Of a stretch of DNA of 64,000 nucleotides, positions 17,874-27,949 are shown one piece after another. Location: NCBI GenBank assembly GCA_022641735.1, contig JALCDQ010000002.1, positions 62,001 to 126,000 on the forward strand, given 5' to 3'. The DNA is from Prevotella sp. (GTDB lineage Bacteria > Bacteroidota > Bacteroidia > Bacteroidales > Bacteroidaceae). A program made the translations under genes and the position numbers. The notes under the pieces were generated by a model, which saw only the letters and a program-made list of their open reading frames with translations, was not told the DNA's origin and did no database searches. Each line of letters begins with the position of its first letter. Position 1 is the stretch's first letter.

Positions 17874-18545
17874 TTACTTTGGTATTCTTCTATAGAATTC
17901 TATCAGATTAGCTCTTGGAACGCCCAACTTTACGATATCATCCAAAGCGCTTTTGGCTTCTTCATTTTTACCTAGAGTTAGGAGAATATCCACACGATTC
18001 ATACGATAATCCGTATTGCCAGCATCTCGCTTGATGGCTTCTGAATAGTCATATTCCGCTAATTCCAGCATTCCACGCTCCTTCTCAATACCTCCACGGG
18101 CGGCATAAGCTACCGCACTGTCAGGATATTGGGTAACCAAACTATTTATTTGGTCAAGAGCTTCCGTATAATGCTGGTCTTTCTGATTGAGCAAAGCCAA
18201 TCCCAACTGCACTTCAAAGTTGCCGGGAACTAACGTTAAGAGGTTCTCATAATCCAAACGTGCAAAGTTATAGCGTTTCAATTTCTCATTGACAAACGCA
18301 CGATAATATAATCCTGCTATATTTTTTGGATTCAATTTCAAAACTACATCATATTCATCTTTTGCATAATTCCATTGTTGCAATTCTATATTCCATGATG
18401 CCTTTTTAAGGCGGAGGTCAATAGAATCGGGATGATAAGCCAGCACATCTGCCGCTTTGAGCAAACTATCCTTCAAAGCATTGTAGTTCTGTGCATGAAC
18501 AGACATGCTGACCAGTAGTAATGAAAATAAGAAAGCCTTCTTCAT
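17874..18545 (-). CDS. Secreted TPR-repeat protein
   Basis: 223 residues with a signal peptide (KKAFLFSLLLVSMSVHAQ). From residue 30 onward there are about five degenerate TPR units (for example DSIDLRLKKASWNIELQQWN, then NPKNIAGLYYRAFVNEKLKR). It probably acts as a periplasmic protein-protein scaffold. It starts 9 bases after the stop of leuB and is likely read through from the leu operon, but nothing in it points to amino-acid synthesis. Convergent with the TPR protein ending at 17691. Confidence 0.75.
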   Translation of the reverse strand: MKKAFLFSLLLVSMSVHAQNYNALKDSLLKAADVLAYHPDSIDLRLKKASWNIELQQWNYAKDEYDVVLKLNPKNIAGLYYRAFVNEKLKRYNFARLDYENLLTLVPGNFEVQLGLALLNQKDQHYTEALDQINSLVTQYPDSAVAYAARGGIEKERGMLELAEYDYSEAIKRDAGNTDYRMNRVDILLTLGKNEEAKSALDDIVKLGVPRANLIEFYRRIPK

Positions 18546-18554
18546 TTGCTCAAT

Positions 18555-19616
18555 TTATGCGTTCTGAATATAGTTTACTATCCACGCTCCAACTTCTTTT
18601 GTCCCATAAGAATCACCGCCTTCTACTTGAATTTCAGGTGTTCTCACGTTGGCAAGAAGACTCTCATCAACAGCCTTCCGAATCATAGCGCCCTCCTTAT
18701 TCAAGCCGAAATGCTCTAATAACATGGCTCCCGAAAGGATTTGGGCCAATGGATTTGCCAAATTCTTACCTGCTGCCTGTGGCCAAGAACCATGTACCGG
18801 CTCAAACAAAGGTGTATGAACACCCAATGAAGCAGAAGGTTGCAGGCCCATACTTCCCGTTATACAACTGGTCTCATCGGTAAGAATATCACCAAATGTG
18901 TTCTCTGTTACGATGACATCAAAGAATCTCGGTTCGGTCAAGACACGCATAGAAGCATTGTCGATAAACATATAATCGGTCGTGACATCAGGATATTGAG
19001 GCTCCATTTCCTTAGCTATCTGCCTCCATAAGCGAGAAGATGCCAGCACATTTGCCTTATCTACAACGGTGAGATGATGGCGTCTTTTTTGTGCATATTC
19101 AAATCCAATCTTCAAGATACGCTCTATTTCAGGGCGTGTATAGATGTCGGTATCATAGGCTTTATCATTGTCTTGATACTTCTCTCCAAAATACATGCCA
19201 CCTGTTAACTCACGGATGACCACAAAATCAGCACCTCTCAGGAGCTCATCTTTCAGTGGAGACTTGTGAATCAGGCAGTCGAAAGTGGCTACAGGACGGA
19301 TGTTCGCAAACAATCCAAGCTTCTTTCTCATAGCCAAAAGGCCTTGTTCTGGGCGCACTTTAGCCGTCGGATTATTGTCAAATTTAGGGTCTCCTACTGC
19401 TGCAAAAAGCACTGCATCGGCATCCATACATGTCTGGAAGGTCGTTTCAGGGAAAGGATCTCCCACCTCATCAATGGCATGCGCTCCACAAATAGCTTCC
19501 TTGTAAGTAAACTCATGACCGAACTTAGCTGCTATGGCATCCATCACAGCTACACCTTGTTTCATTATCTCAGGTCCAATACCGTCACCTGATAAGACTG
19601 CAATCTTTAATTTCAT
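18555..19616 (-). CDS. leuB: 3-isopropylmalate dehydrogenase
   Basis: 353 residues, the usual length. Family motifs are visible: [12 protein letters not shown] near residues 5-16, GAVGDPKF-like AAVGDPKF near 73-80, [12 protein letters not shown] near 132-143, and the metal/substrate region [10 protein letters not shown] near 238-247, with the NAD-binding [14 protein letters not shown] stretch near 277-290. It oxidatively decarboxylates 3-isopropylmalate to the leucine precursor 2-oxo-isocaproate, and often also 3-methylmalate in the citramalate route to isoleucine. Its ATG overlaps the stop of the preceding leuA-like gene (19613-19616). Confidence 0.97.
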   Translation of the reverse strand: MKLKIAVLSGDGIGPEIMKQGVAVMDAIAAKFGHEFTYKEAICGAHAIDEVGDPFPETTFQTCMDADAVLFAAVGDPKFDNNPTAKVRPEQGLLAMRKKLGLFANIRPVATFDCLIHKSPLKDELLRGADFVVIRELTGGMYFGEKYQDNDKAYDTDIYTRPEIERILKIGFEYAQKRRHHLTVVDKANVLASSRLWRQIAKEMEPQYPDVTTDYMFIDNASMRVLTEPRFFDVIVTENTFGDILTDETSCITGSMGLQPSASLGVHTPLFEPVHGSWPQAAGKNLANPLAQILSGAMLLEHFGLNKEGAMIRKAVDESLLANVRTPEIQVEGGDSYGTKEVGAWIVNYIQNA

Positions 19617-21181
19617 ATCTTCTGTTCTTCGATTATATTCAACATTTTAAACGTCGCCTTGATGGCTGCTTCTGTCTGGTCGGCATCGAGTCCATTGGTT
19701 CTCAATAGCTTATCGCCATTGTGCCATGTGACAACTGTCTGCACCAAGGCATCTGTTCTACCGCCAGGAGGGATAGAAACCTTATAGTTGGCCAGCAAAG
19801 GAAACGTTCTTCCGAGGTTCTCCTTATATACTTTACGGAGTGCTTTGACGAAAGCATCATACTGACCATCACCTGTACTGTCAGCCGTATATATCTTTCC
19901 GTTAATCTCAACCTTAATACTTGCTATAGGTTTCAGACCATAACTGGAGCTGACCAAATAACTCAAAAGTTTTACCTTATCCTCTACTACATTGTGTTTG
20001 AGCACATCGCTGACGATATAAGGTAAATCATCTTGTGTCACAAGTTCTTTCTGGTCGCCTAACTCCGTGATTCTTGCGGTTACCCGACGCGTCTGTTCGG
20101 CATCTAATTCGAGGCCTAATTCCTCCAAATTCTTTACGATATTGGCCTTTCCGCTATTCTTTCCGAGGGCATATTCACGCTTTCTTCCGAAGCGTTCGGG
20201 CACTAAATCATTACAATAAAGATTATCTTTCTTGTCGCCATCTGCATGCACTCCAGCCACTTGGGTAAACACATTCTCACCCACAATGGGTTGATTGACG
20301 GGTACTGCAATGCCGCTATAGCCTTCCACAAGACTGCTGATATCATTCAAACGGCTCTCATCAATGCTCGTTTTTGCATGAAACTGGTCTTTCAGAATCA
20401 CCTGAACACTGGCTATCGGAGCATTTCCACTACGCTCGCCAAGCCCATTTACCGTGACATGAAGCCCTTTGCATCCGCTTAAAACAGCAGCCAAAGAGTT
20501 GGAAACAGCCAAATCGTAGTCATTATGTGCATGGAAATCGAAATGTTTATCGGGATAACGCTTAATCATCTTGCGCATATATTCCACGCACTGAAGTGGA
20601 TTCAGAATACCCAAAGTATCAGGAAGAAGGAAACGTTTGATGTTCGTGTCCTTGAGTCTATCCATCAACTGATACACATATTCGGGGTTATCTCTCATGC
20701 CACTGCTCCAATCCTCAAGGTAAAGATTTACCTGCATGCCTGTCTTTTCAGCATAATCGAGCACGGCCAAGATGTCGTCCAAATGCTCTTTTGGGGTCTT
20801 ATGGAGTTGTTGCTGACAATGTTTGAGGGAGCCTTTAGCCAACAAATTGATGACATGCCCTCCACAATCACGTATCCAATCGATAGAAAGATGACCATCC
20901 ACAAAGCCCAACACCTCGATTTTATCAATATCTCCAGTGCGTTGAGCATATCGGCAAATCATCTTGACTGCCTCCTTTTCGCCCTCAGAAACACGCGCTG
21001 AAGCCACCTCGATGCGGTCGACTTTGATGTCTTGAAGCAACATTCGGGCAATAATCAGCTTCTCATGAGGCATAAAAGAGACGCCACTCGTCTGCTCTCC
21101 ATCCCGAAGGGTAGAGTCCATAATCTCTATATAAGGAGCGATATGACTATATGACTTGCCTATTTGTTGTTCTTTTCCCAT
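19613..21181 (-). CDS. Second LeuA-family synthase, possible citramalate synthase
   Basis: 522 residues. The N-terminal TIM barrel has [16 protein letters not shown] near 20-35 and [12 protein letters not shown] near 222-233, the HxH metal motif of the isopropylmalate/citramalate synthase family. The C-terminal part (from about 390) looks like the LeuA allosteric dimer domain. The first-motif wording (TSGVSF rather than VPGCQL) separates it from leuA at 24758. Options: (R)-citramalate synthase for threonine-independent isoleucine synthesis, or a second 2-isopropylmalate synthase. Genomic order between leuD and leuB supports a role in branched-chain synthesis using the shared LeuCD-LeuB enzymes. 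Overlaps leuD by 22 bases and leuB by 4. Confidence 0.82.
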   Translation of the reverse strand: MGKEQQIGKSYSHIAPYIEIMDSTLRDGEQTSGVSFMPHEKLIIARMLLQDIKVDRIEVASARVSEGEKEAVKMICRYAQRTGDIDKIEVLGFVDGHLSIDWIRDCGGHVINLLAKGSLKHCQQQLHKTPKEHLDDILAVLDYAEKTGMQVNLYLEDWSSGMRDNPEYVYQLMDRLKDTNIKRFLLPDTLGILNPLQCVEYMRKMIKRYPDKHFDFHAHNDYDLAVSNSLAAVLSGCKGLHVTVNGLGERSGNAPIASVQVILKDQFHAKTSIDESRLNDISSLVEGYSGIAVPVNQPIVGENVFTQVAGVHADGDKKDNLYCNDLVPERFGRKREYALGKNSGKANIVKNLEELGLELDAEQTRRVTARITELGDQKELVTQDDLPYIVSDVLKHNVVEDKVKLLSYLVSSSYGLKPIASIKVEINGKIYTADSTGDGQYDAFVKALRKVYKENLGRTFPLLANYKVSIPPGGRTDALVQTVVTWHNGDKLLRTNGLDADQTEAAIKATFKMLNIIEEQKI

Positions 21182-21750
21182 GTTTCAATCTTATCCTTAT
21201 TCTGCACAAGAAAATCAATGTCGTCAAGGCCATTCATCAGGCAATGCTTTTTATATCCATTGATTTCAAAGTGCTCGCTGTGTCCCGTTGCCAGATTGGT
21301 CACTGTCTGACGGGGCAAATCCACCTTCACTTGGGTCTGATGATTTTCGGCAATACTCTTGAAAAGCTCTTGCAGAAAAGCTTCTGACACCACTACAGGC
21401 AACACGAAGTTGTTGAGCTCATTGTTCTTGTGAATGTCTGCAAAGAAGGAGCTTATCACAACTCTGAAACCATAGCCAGCTATAGCCCATGCGGCATGCT
21501 CACGGCTGGAACCGGAACCGAAGTTTTTCCCTGCAACCAGGATGCAACCGCTATAGGAAGGGTCATTTAGCACGAAGTCAGGCTTCAACGAACCGTCCTT
21601 ATTGTACCGCCAATCCCGAAAGAGATTATCACCAAATCCCTTTTTATCTGTAGCCTTCAAGAAGCGTGCAGGTATTATCTGGTCGGTGTCCACATTCTCT
21701 AATGGAAGAGGAACACATGTGGATGTGATTATATCAAATTTCTGTTTCAT
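21160..21750 (-). CDS. leuD: 3-isopropylmalate dehydratase small subunit
   Basis: 196 residues. Shows NVDTDQIIPARFLK near 20-33, GKNFGSGSSREHAAWAI near 73-89 and VVISSFFADIHKNN near 95-108, the small-subunit swivel domain of isopropylmalate isomerase. It pairs with LeuC to isomerise 2- to 3-isopropylmalate. Its 3' end overlaps the second LeuA-like gene. It is separated from leuC by 117 bases filled by repeat array C, an unusual gap inside an otherwise overlapping operon. Confidence 0.97.
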   Translation of the reverse strand: MKQKFDIITSTCVPLPLENVDTDQIIPARFLKATDKKGFGDNLFRDWRYNKDGSLKPDFVLNDPSYSGCILVAGKNFGSGSSREHAAWAIAGYGFRVVISSFFADIHKNNELNNFVLPVVVSEAFLQELFKSIAENHQTQVKVDLPRQTVTNLATGHSEHFEINGYKKHCLMNGLDDIDFLVQNKDKIETWEKNNK

Positions 21751-21760
21751 TTTCTTAGTA

Positions 21761-21868
21761 ATATTACTTCTTTTGTAAAAGACCGTTGTTTACACGGTAA
21801 AAAGCCGTTGTTTACAGCCTAAGTAACCGTTGTTTACACGGTAAAAGACCGTTGTTTACAATCCTGCT
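21761..21868. repeat. 22-base periodic array C inside leu operon
   Basis: CCGTTGTTTACA occurs at 21783, 21805, 21827 and 21849, exactly 22 bases apart, followed by variable tails such as CGGTAAAA or GCCTAAG. A fifth in-phase unit (TTAC...TTTTGTAAAAGA) precedes at 21761. CCG...CGG arms make units 1 and 3 dyads. It begins at the leuC stop codon and fills the leuC-leuD gap. Confidence 0.85.
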
Positions 21869-23262
21869 TATAGGAACGCTCTCGGGTCACTGACAACTCC
21901 CGTGATAGCACTTGCGGCTGCCACTAATGGAGAGGCCAATATCGTGCGGGCTCCAGGACCTTGACGACCCTCGAAATTTCTGTTGGATGTAGAGACACTA
22001 TATTTCCCTGCAGGTATCTTGTCATCATTCATGGCCAGGCAAGCAGAGCATCCCGGCTGCCTGATTTCAAATCCTGCATCCACCAAAATCTTATCTATTT
22101 TCTCCTCACGAATCTGCTTATCCACGAGCCATGAACCCGGTACTAACCAAGCAGTTACGTTATCTGCCTTATGTTTTCCTTTAACTATCTGCGCAAAGGC
22201 ACGGAAGTCTTCGATTCTTCCATTAGTACAGGCACCGAGAAACACATAATCGATGGGATGACCCAATAAACTTTCATCAGGTTTCAGTCCCATATAGTTG
22301 AGTGATTTTTCAAAAGAAGCACGGCCGGATGCAGGGATTTCCTCCAAAGAAGGTATCTTTTCAGTGATGCCGATGCCCATTCCAGGATTCGTTCCATAAG
22401 TGATGCGGGGCTCAATATCGGCTCCTTCGAAGTTGATTTCCTTGTCAAAAACGGCATCATCACCACTTTTCAAGGTCTTCCAATAAGCCACTGCTTTCTC
22501 CCAATCTTCGCCTTTAGGCGCATATTCTCTATCTTTCAGATAAGCGAATGTTGTCTCATCGGGAGCTACAAAGCCACCTCTTGCTCCCATCTCAATCGAC
22601 AGGTTGCAAAGCGTCAGACGGCCTTCCATAGACATATTGCGCACTACATCTCCGCTATATTCAACAAAATAACCGGTTGCACCAGACGTTGTAAGCTTTG
22701 CCATCAGATACAATGCCACATCCTTAGCGACAACTCCTTTCGGCAATTTGCCATTGATATTGATGCGCATCGACTTCGGTTTCTGCTGAAGAATACACTG
22801 AGAAGCCATCACCATCTCTACTTCACTGGTGCCAATTCCAAATGCAACAGCACCTACAGCACCATGCGTAGAAGTGTGAGAATCACCGCAAACGATGGTC
22901 ATGCCCGGCAGTGAGAGTCCCTTTTCAGGACCTATCACATGGATAATGCCATTATCCTTGGTGTTCATCTTAAACTCTTTCAAGCCAAACTCCTCGCAAT
23001 TTCTGTCCAAAGTCTCGATTTGTTTTCTGCCAATCGGGTCTTCAATAGGTTTATCTTGGTCATGAGTAGGCGTGTTATGGTCGGGCATGCAGACAATCTG
23101 AGAAGGTCGGAAGCACTCCAATCCACGTTCTCTGAGGCCCTCGAAAGCCTGTGGAGAAGTAACTTCATGACAATAAAGGCGGTCTATATAGAGCTGAGAA
23201 GGTCCATCATCCACTATCTGCACTACGTGTTTATCCCAAATTTTATCGAATAATGTGTTCAT
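21868..23262 (-). CDS. leuC: 3-isopropylmalate dehydratase large subunit
   Basis: 464 residues, standard length. Iron-sulphur cluster ligands are present in GACTNGR (near 345) and [10 protein letters not shown] (near 405). Other aconitase-family motifs: [13 protein letters not shown] start, [14 protein letters not shown] near 125-138, and [11 protein letters not shown] near the end. Together with LeuD it forms the [4Fe-4S] isopropylmalate isomerase. The ATG overlaps the leuA stop (23259-23262). Confidence 0.97.
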   Translation of the reverse strand: MNTLFDKIWDKHVVQIVDDGPSQLYIDRLYCHEVTSPQAFEGLRERGLECFRPSQIVCMPDHNTPTHDQDKPIEDPIGRKQIETLDRNCEEFGLKEFKMNTKDNGIIHVIGPEKGLSLPGMTIVCGDSHTSTHGAVGAVAFGIGTSEVEMVMASQCILQQKPKSMRININGKLPKGVVAKDVALYLMAKLTTSGATGYFVEYSGDVVRNMSMEGRLTLCNLSIEMGARGGFVAPDETTFAYLKDREYAPKGEDWEKAVAYWKTLKSGDDAVFDKEINFEGADIEPRITYGTNPGMGIGITEKIPSLEEIPASGRASFEKSLNYMGLKPDESLLGHPIDYVFLGACTNGRIEDFRAFAQIVKGKHKADNVTAWLVPGSWLVDKQIREEKIDKILVDAGFEIRQPGCSACLAMNDDKIPAGKYSVSTSNRNFEGRQGPGARTILASPLVAAASAITGVVSDPRAFL

Positions 23263-24758
23263 TTTCTGAATTTATTTATACAGTCAATATAAGCCTCCAC
23301 GGAAGCTGTTACTATGTCAGTGTTGGCTCCGAATCCATAATATACATTGCCGTCATATTCCACCTGCATGTGAACCTTGCCCACATCATCAGAGCCTTTG
23401 CTGATAGCTTGTATCGTAAATTCCTTCAAAGTCATCTGTTTGCGGATAATACGCTTCAATGCCTTGATGGCAGCATCTACTGGTCCATTGCCTGAAGATG
23501 CCTCTTCAAACTTCTGCCCGCTGATATCCAAGCCGATGCTTGCAACGCTCTTGACACCCTTACCGGTAGTAACCTGCAAGTAATCAAGCTTCACGGCGTG
23601 CATATCTGCTGTGTCCGCACCTGCCAACATGAGGACATCATCATCCGTAATATCCTTCTTCTTGTCAGCTAACTTCAAGAAAGCCTGATAAATACGGTCA
23701 AGTTTCTCTTCGTCAGTTACATCTACTCCATTAACATGAAGCCTGTACTTCAAGGCTGCACGACCAGAACGGGCGGTCAAAACAATGGCATTGTCGTCCA
23801 ATCCCACATCCTTCGGATTCATGATTTCATAAGTCTGGGCATTCTTCAAAACGCCATCTTGGTGGATACCTGACGAATGGGCAAAGGCATTACGGCCAAC
23901 GATGGCCTTATTAGGCTGCACTGGCATATTCATCAAACTTGACACCATCCTTGATGTAGGATATATTTTGGTCGTATTGATATTGGTTTCAATGCCTATA
24001 CTCTTATGGCATTTGAGTATCATGGCTATCTCTTCAAGCGACGTATTGCCAGCTCTCTCTCCGATGCCATTGATGGTAACCTCAACTTGTCGCGCTCCAT
24101 TGAGCACTCCCTGAAGGGTGTTGGCGGTAGCCATGCCTAAATCATTATGGCAATGCGTTGATATCTGAGCCTTCTCGATGCCGTCCACATGCTCCATCAG
24201 ATACTTTATCTTAGACCCATATTCATCAGGAAGACAATATCCGGTGGTATCAGGAATATTGACAACGGTAGCTCCTGCCTTGATAACAGCTTCTATCACA
24301 CGGGCAAGATATTCATTGTCTGTTCGCCCTGCATCCTCTGCATAGAACTCCACATCTTCCACATACTTCTTCGCATACTTAACTGCAGAAACGGCAGTTT
24401 CAAGGATTTTCTCGGGTGTAGAGTTGAATTTATACTTTATATGAGAATCACTGGTGCCGATTCCTGTATGGATACGCTTATGCTTGGCATACTTCAGAGA
24501 TTCGGCAGCAACGTCTATATCCTTCTCAACGGCACGCGTCAAGGCGCAGATAGTTGGCCATGTAACGGCCTTACTGATTTCAATGACTGAATTGAAATCA
24601 CCTGGTGACGAGATAGGAAATCCCGCTTCAATCACATCCACACCTAATTGCTCAAGTTGTTTGGCAACTTGAATCTTCTCAACTGTATTCAATTGGCATC
24701 CAGGAACTTGTTCGCCATCCCTCAAAGTCGTGTCAAAAATGTAAAGTCTATCACTCAT
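23259..24758 (-). CDS. leuA: 2-isopropylmalate synthase
   Basis: 499 residues. [16 protein letters not shown] near 8-23, [16 protein letters not shown] near 200-215 with the HxH zinc ligands, and a C-terminal LeuA regulatory domain from about 390 (feedback inhibition by leucine). It condenses acetyl-CoA with 2-oxoisovalerate, the committed step to leucine. First structural gene of the operon leuA-leuC-leuD-leuA2-leuB-TPR, placed 50 bases after the leader peptide stop. Confidence 0.96.
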   Translation of the reverse strand: MSDRLYIFDTTLRDGEQVPGCQLNTVEKIQVAKQLEQLGVDVIEAGFPISSPGDFNSVIEISKAVTWPTICALTRAVEKDIDVAAESLKYAKHKRIHTGIGTSDSHIKYKFNSTPEKILETAVSAVKYAKKYVEDVEFYAEDAGRTDNEYLARVIEAVIKAGATVVNIPDTTGYCLPDEYGSKIKYLMEHVDGIEKAQISTHCHNDLGMATANTLQGVLNGARQVEVTINGIGERAGNTSLEEIAMILKCHKSIGIETNINTTKIYPTSRMVSSLMNMPVQPNKAIVGRNAFAHSSGIHQDGVLKNAQTYEIMNPKDVGLDDNAIVLTARSGRAALKYRLHVNGVDVTDEEKLDRIYQAFLKLADKKKDITDDDVLMLAGADTADMHAVKLDYLQVTTGKGVKSVASIGLDISGQKFEEASSGNGPVDAAIKALKRIIRKQMTLKEFTIQAISKGSDDVGKVHMQVEYDGNVYYGFGANTDIVTASVEAYIDCINKFRK

Positions 24759-24792
24759 AACATACTAATTATTTATTCAAATTTTTATAAGA

Positions 24793-24827
24793 AAAGCCTC
24801 TCACACCGTTAAAGTGAAAAAGGCTTT
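24793..24827 (-). terminator. Leader hairpin, possible leu attenuator
   Basis: Minus strand AAAGCCTTTTTCAC, 7-base loop, GTGTGAGAGGCTTT: 13 of 14 positions pair (two to three as G-U), followed by TCTTAT. It lies between the promoter and leuA. The T-run is short, so terminator strength is uncertain. Confidence 0.6.
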
Positions 24828-24844
24828 CCTAGTATTATGCTCAC
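24809..24844 (-). CDS. Putative leu leader peptide
   Basis: GTG at 24844 opens an 11-residue frame MSIILGKPFSL ending in TAA at 24809. It has two ATA Ile codons and a CTA Leu codon side by side and a last Leu codon. The Ile/Leu codons (24838-24830) lie just before the hairpin's 5' arm, so a ribosome stalled there would cover it. No ATG start and no ribosome-binding site are visible; chance occurrence of so short a frame is possible. Confidence 0.4.
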   Translation of the reverse strand: MSIILGKPFSL

Positions 24845-24866
24845 ATATTTACTCTTTTAGATGTTG

Positions 24867-24898
24867 CAAAGTTAATCATTTTAACTCACATTTGCAAG
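24867..24898 (-). promoter_or_regulatory. Promoter of the leu operon
   Basis: Minus strand CTTG (24898-24895), 20 bases, TAACTTTG (24874-24867). The start would fall near 24860, giving a leader of about 100 bases that holds the leader frame and hairpin. Confidence 0.65.
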
Positions 24899-24946
24899 AA
24901 AATCTAATCTTTTTTGCCATAAAAAGTAACAATTTGCAACTTTTAA

Positions 24947-26461
24947 TCAAAACGGCATGTCTTGTAATGGTGGTATGGGTGGTTCTGAAGTATCGTTGCC
25001 TCCATTCATTCTACTTTCAATGATCTCACCTCCTGACGATGGTAAAGAAGTAAACTGACCCTCTTCAGGATTGGCAAAACGGGTAAACTCTCCTTTGAAA
25101 CTTAGCAGAACATCACCTGTGGCACCCTTTCTGTGCTTGGCAATAATGATTTGAGCCATGCCTCGGACATCATGGCCATTCCCGTCATCATATATCTTGT
25201 AGTATTCCGGCCGATGCACCAAAATGACCATATCGGCATCCTGTTCAATGGCTCCAGACTCTCGAAGGTCACTTAATTGTGGCCGTTTACCTTCAGGACC
25301 TTCTCGATTTTCCACCGTTCTATTCAACTGTGACAGGGCAAGGATTGGAATATTCAATTCCTTGGCAAGACCTTTCAGTGAACGGGAAATCGTTGATACT
25401 TCCTCTTGTCGGTTTCCAAAATGGGTACCGGAGGCGTTCATCAACTGCAAATAGTCTATCATGATAATCTTCACCCCTTTTTCTCTGACCAGTCGGCGGG
25501 CTTTGGTACGCAATTCAAAGACGGACAAAGCTGGCGTGTCATCTATATAAATAGGTGCTCCGGTAAGTTTGCTCAAATTCTTGTCAAGGCGCTCCCACTC
25601 GTCTGGAGTCAACTGACCGTTCAATATCTTATTGCCTGGTATCTCGCAAGTGTTGGAAATCAATCGATTGACAAGTTGCACGTTGTTCATTTCAAGTGAG
25701 AAGAAGGCTGTCGGAATACGGTCGTTTATGGCGATATTCTTAGCGATGCTCAAGGCAAAAGAAGTCTTTCCCATAGCTGGACGACCAGCTATGATGACCA
25801 AATCTGAGTTCTGCCAACCTGATGTAATATCATCTAACTTGGTGAAACCGGAAGCTATACCCGTCAAACCATCTGAATTTGCAGAGGCATTCTGCAAGAT
25901 TGTCATAGCCTCTTTGATAACGGGGTCTATCTGAGTATAGTCTTGCCGCATGTTTTTCTGCGACAATTCGAAAAGCTCGCCTTCTGCTGTCTGCATCAAA
26001 TCCTCTACATCTATCGTGTCATCAAACGCTGAGGTCTCGATACGACTGGCATAAGAAATCAACTGGCGGGCAAGAAATTTCTGTGCAAGAATCTTCGCAT
26101 GATACTCTATATGGGCGGAAGATGCCACATTATGACTCAATTCAAGGATATAGACAGGTCCTCCTACATCTTCCAATGTACCTTCGTGCTTCAGTTCCTC
26201 AGTCACCGTTGTGATATCCACTGGGTGCTCTTCAAGGTTCAAAGTCTGAATGGCTTGATAGACCTTTTGGTTGCGAGGCTCATAGAATGTTTCCGGACGG
26301 ATAATCTCGGATATCATTGAAAAAGCATCATTGTCTATCATCAATGCGCCAAGCACAAGTTTCTCTACGTCTAAAGCTTGTGGCTGAAGATGTCCGTAGC
26401 TGGTATCAATGGGCACAGGTTGCCTCTTGGAACGTGGATTGTTTGATTTATTTTCTGGCAT
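24947..26461 (-). CDS. dnaB: Replicative DNA helicase
   Basis: 504 residues. N-terminal DnaG-binding helical domain (about 28-130), linker, and a RecA-like motor with Walker A (GRPAMGKT, 226-233), a Walker B-type IIMIDYLQLM and the DLRESGAIEQDADM arginine-finger/hexamer motif. It is the ring helicase unwinding the fork 5'-3' on the lagging strand. The C-terminal tail is acidic and rich in Gly/Pro/Ser, variable among homologues. No intein. Divergent from ispE. Confidence 0.97.
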   Translation of the reverse strand: MPENKSNNPRSKRQPVPIDTSYGHLQPQALDVEKLVLGALMIDNDAFSMISEIIRPETFYEPRNQKVYQAIQTLNLEEHPVDITTVTEELKHEGTLEDVGGPVYILELSHNVASSAHIEYHAKILAQKFLARQLISYASRIETSAFDDTIDVEDLMQTAEGELFELSQKNMRQDYTQIDPVIKEAMTILQNASANSDGLTGIASGFTKLDDITSGWQNSDLVIIAGRPAMGKTSFALSIAKNIAINDRIPTAFFSLEMNNVQLVNRLISNTCEIPGNKILNGQLTPDEWERLDKNLSKLTGAPIYIDDTPALSVFELRTKARRLVREKGVKIIMIDYLQLMNASGTHFGNRQEEVSTISRSLKGLAKELNIPILALSQLNRTVENREGPEGKRPQLSDLRESGAIEQDADMVILVHRPEYYKIYDDGNGHDVRGMAQIIIAKHRKGATGDVLLSFKGEFTRFANPEEGQFTSLPSSGGEIIESRMNGGNDTSEPPIPPLQDMPF

Positions 26462-26479
26462 TTATATATGTTTTGAGCG

Positions 26480-26487
26480 CAAAAATA
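26480..26487 (-). promoter_or_regulatory. -7 promoter element, dnaB
   Basis: Minus strand TATTTTTG followed by CGC, 18 bases upstream of the dnaB ATG. Confidence 0.5.
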
Positions 26488-26530
26488 ATAAAAAGTTTAG
26501 AGTTAAATGACATTAGAAGGAATAATTTTG

Positions 26531-26538
26531 TATTTTTG
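26531..26538 (+). promoter_or_regulatory. -7 promoter element, ispE
   Basis: TATTTTTG followed by CAT, 26 bases before the ispE ATG. Divergent pair with the dnaB element 43 bases away. Confidence 0.5.
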
Positions 26539-26564
26539 CATAAAATAAAAATATTATTCGCGAT

Positions 26565-27404
26565 ATGATTACATTCCCTTGCGCTAAAATTAATTTGGGG
26601 TTGAACATCATCTCTGAAAGAAATGATGGCTATCACAATCTTGAAACTGTATTCTATCCAATACCGCTCACGGATGCATTGGAGATTAAAAAAATGTCTG
26701 AAGAATTCCCTTCTGATGCCCCTTGCGACTTGAAAGTCACGGGAAATAAGGTGGATTGCAATGAGGAACAAAACCTCGTAGTGAAAGCCTATAATTTGCT
26801 TGCTCACGATTATGAGATACCTCGCGTGCATGCACATCTATATAAAAGGATACCTTCACAGGCTGGTCTTGGAGGCGGTTCCAGCGATGGGGCTTTCATG
26901 ATAAGGCTGCTCGATGAGCGCTATCGACTGAATATCGGCAATGCAGAGATGGAACGCTATGCCTCCAAACTCGGTGCGGATTGTGCCTTTTTCATCATGG
27001 CAGAGCCTGCTTTTGCTACTGGCATCGGCAATGAACTCTCTCCTGCTGATGGCCCGAAGGGAAATCTTGACGGCTATTATATCGCTGTTGTCAAGCCTGA
27101 TATAGCCGTTTCCACAAAAGAGGCTTATCAGCAAATCATCCCTAAGACACCGATGAAAAGCTGCAAAGAGATTGTCCGCCAACCCATTGATACTTGGAAA
27201 GACAATTTGAGCAATGACTTTGAAGCGCCGGCATTCAAGGCGCACCCGGAGCTAAAAGCCATCAAAGATAAATTATATAGTCTTGGAGCCGCTTATGCGC
27301 AAATGAGTGGTAGCGGAAGTGCCCTATATGGCATTTTCAAAAAGAATCCTGAAGGCATCAGCAATGCGTTTCCTGACTGCTTCACATTTAATGCAGCCCT
27401 ATGA
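26565..27404 (+). CDS. ispE: 4-diphosphocytidyl-2-C-methyl-D-erythritol kinase
   Basis: 279 residues. GHMP-kinase order: FPCAKINLGL near 4-12, IPSQAGLGGGSSDGA at 96-110 (ATP-binding glycine loop), and MSGSGSALYG near 250-260. It phosphorylates CDP-ME in the non-mevalonate isoprenoid pathway. Its stop overlaps the nudix gene's ATG (27401-27404). Confidence 0.95.
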   Translation: MITFPCAKINLGLNIISERNDGYHNLETVFYPIPLTDALEIKKMSEEFPSDAPCDLKVTGNKVDCNEEQNLVVKAYNLLAHDYEIPRVHAHLYKRIPSQAGLGGGSSDGAFMIRLLDERYRLNIGNAEMERYASKLGADCAFFIMAEPAFATGIGNELSPADGPKGNLDGYYIAVVKPDIAVSTKEAYQQIIPKTPMKSCKEIVRQPIDTWKDNLSNDFEAPAFKAHPELKAIKDKLYSLGAAYAQMSGSGSALYGIFKKNPEGISNAFPDCFTFNAAL

Positions 27405-27919
27405 GAGATAATAAGAACGAGCTCTTTCCAATTACTGATAACGAAGGAAATTTTCTGGGAACAATCTCTCGCGGGCATGCTCATGACGGTTGCAAGATAT
27501 TGCATCCGGTGGTGCATCTTCATGTTTTCAATAGTAAAGGAGAGCTTTATCTCCAAAAACGACCGTCTTGGAAAGACATTCAACCCGATAAATGGGATAC
27601 TGCAGTAGGTGGACATGTAGAGTTAGGGGAATCTATCAAGGTGGCCTTACATCGGGAAGTGCGTGAAGAACTGGGAATCAAAGAATTCACGCCAACGACT
27701 TTTGGTCATTATGTTTTTGAGAGTAAGAAGGAGAAGGAACTGGTTTATGTGAATAAATGCATTTATGATGGCCCCATAAAACCTAATAAGGAAGAACTTT
27801 CCGAAGGCCGTTTTTGGACTCAAAAAGACATCCTAGATAACATTGGAAAGGGCATTTTCACCCCTAATTTTGAGAATGAATACCAGCAAATAATGTCCCA
27901 TCAGCAACTTCATGGTTAG
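27401..27919 (+). CDS. Nudix hydrolase
   Basis: 172 residues. A complete Nudix box lies at residues 71-93: G-x5-E, then REVREELGI with the catalytic Glu residues 86, 89 and 90. HPVVHLHVFNSKGELYLQKR and DKWDTAVGGHV resemble the isopentenyl-diphosphate isomerase/YfcD-type subgroup, which is interesting next to ispE, but I cannot tell isomerase from hydrolase. Coupled to ispE by an ATGA overlap. Confidence 0.82.
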   Translation: MRDNKNELFPITDNEGNFLGTISRGHAHDGCKILHPVVHLHVFNSKGELYLQKRPSWKDIQPDKWDTAVGGHVELGESIKVALHREVREELGIKEFTPTTFGHYVFESKKEKELVYVNKCIYDGPIKPNKEELSEGRFWTQKDILDNIGKGIFTPNFENEYQQIMSHQQLHG

Positions 27920-27949
27920 CCATATCGGACTTGAAAACAAGGACTGCCA

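Noticed and set aside
17861..17877. Palindrome GTAAAGAT-A-ATCTTTAC as a terminator
   Set aside because: It overlaps the TPR stop codon and has no T-run on either strand; too short to call.
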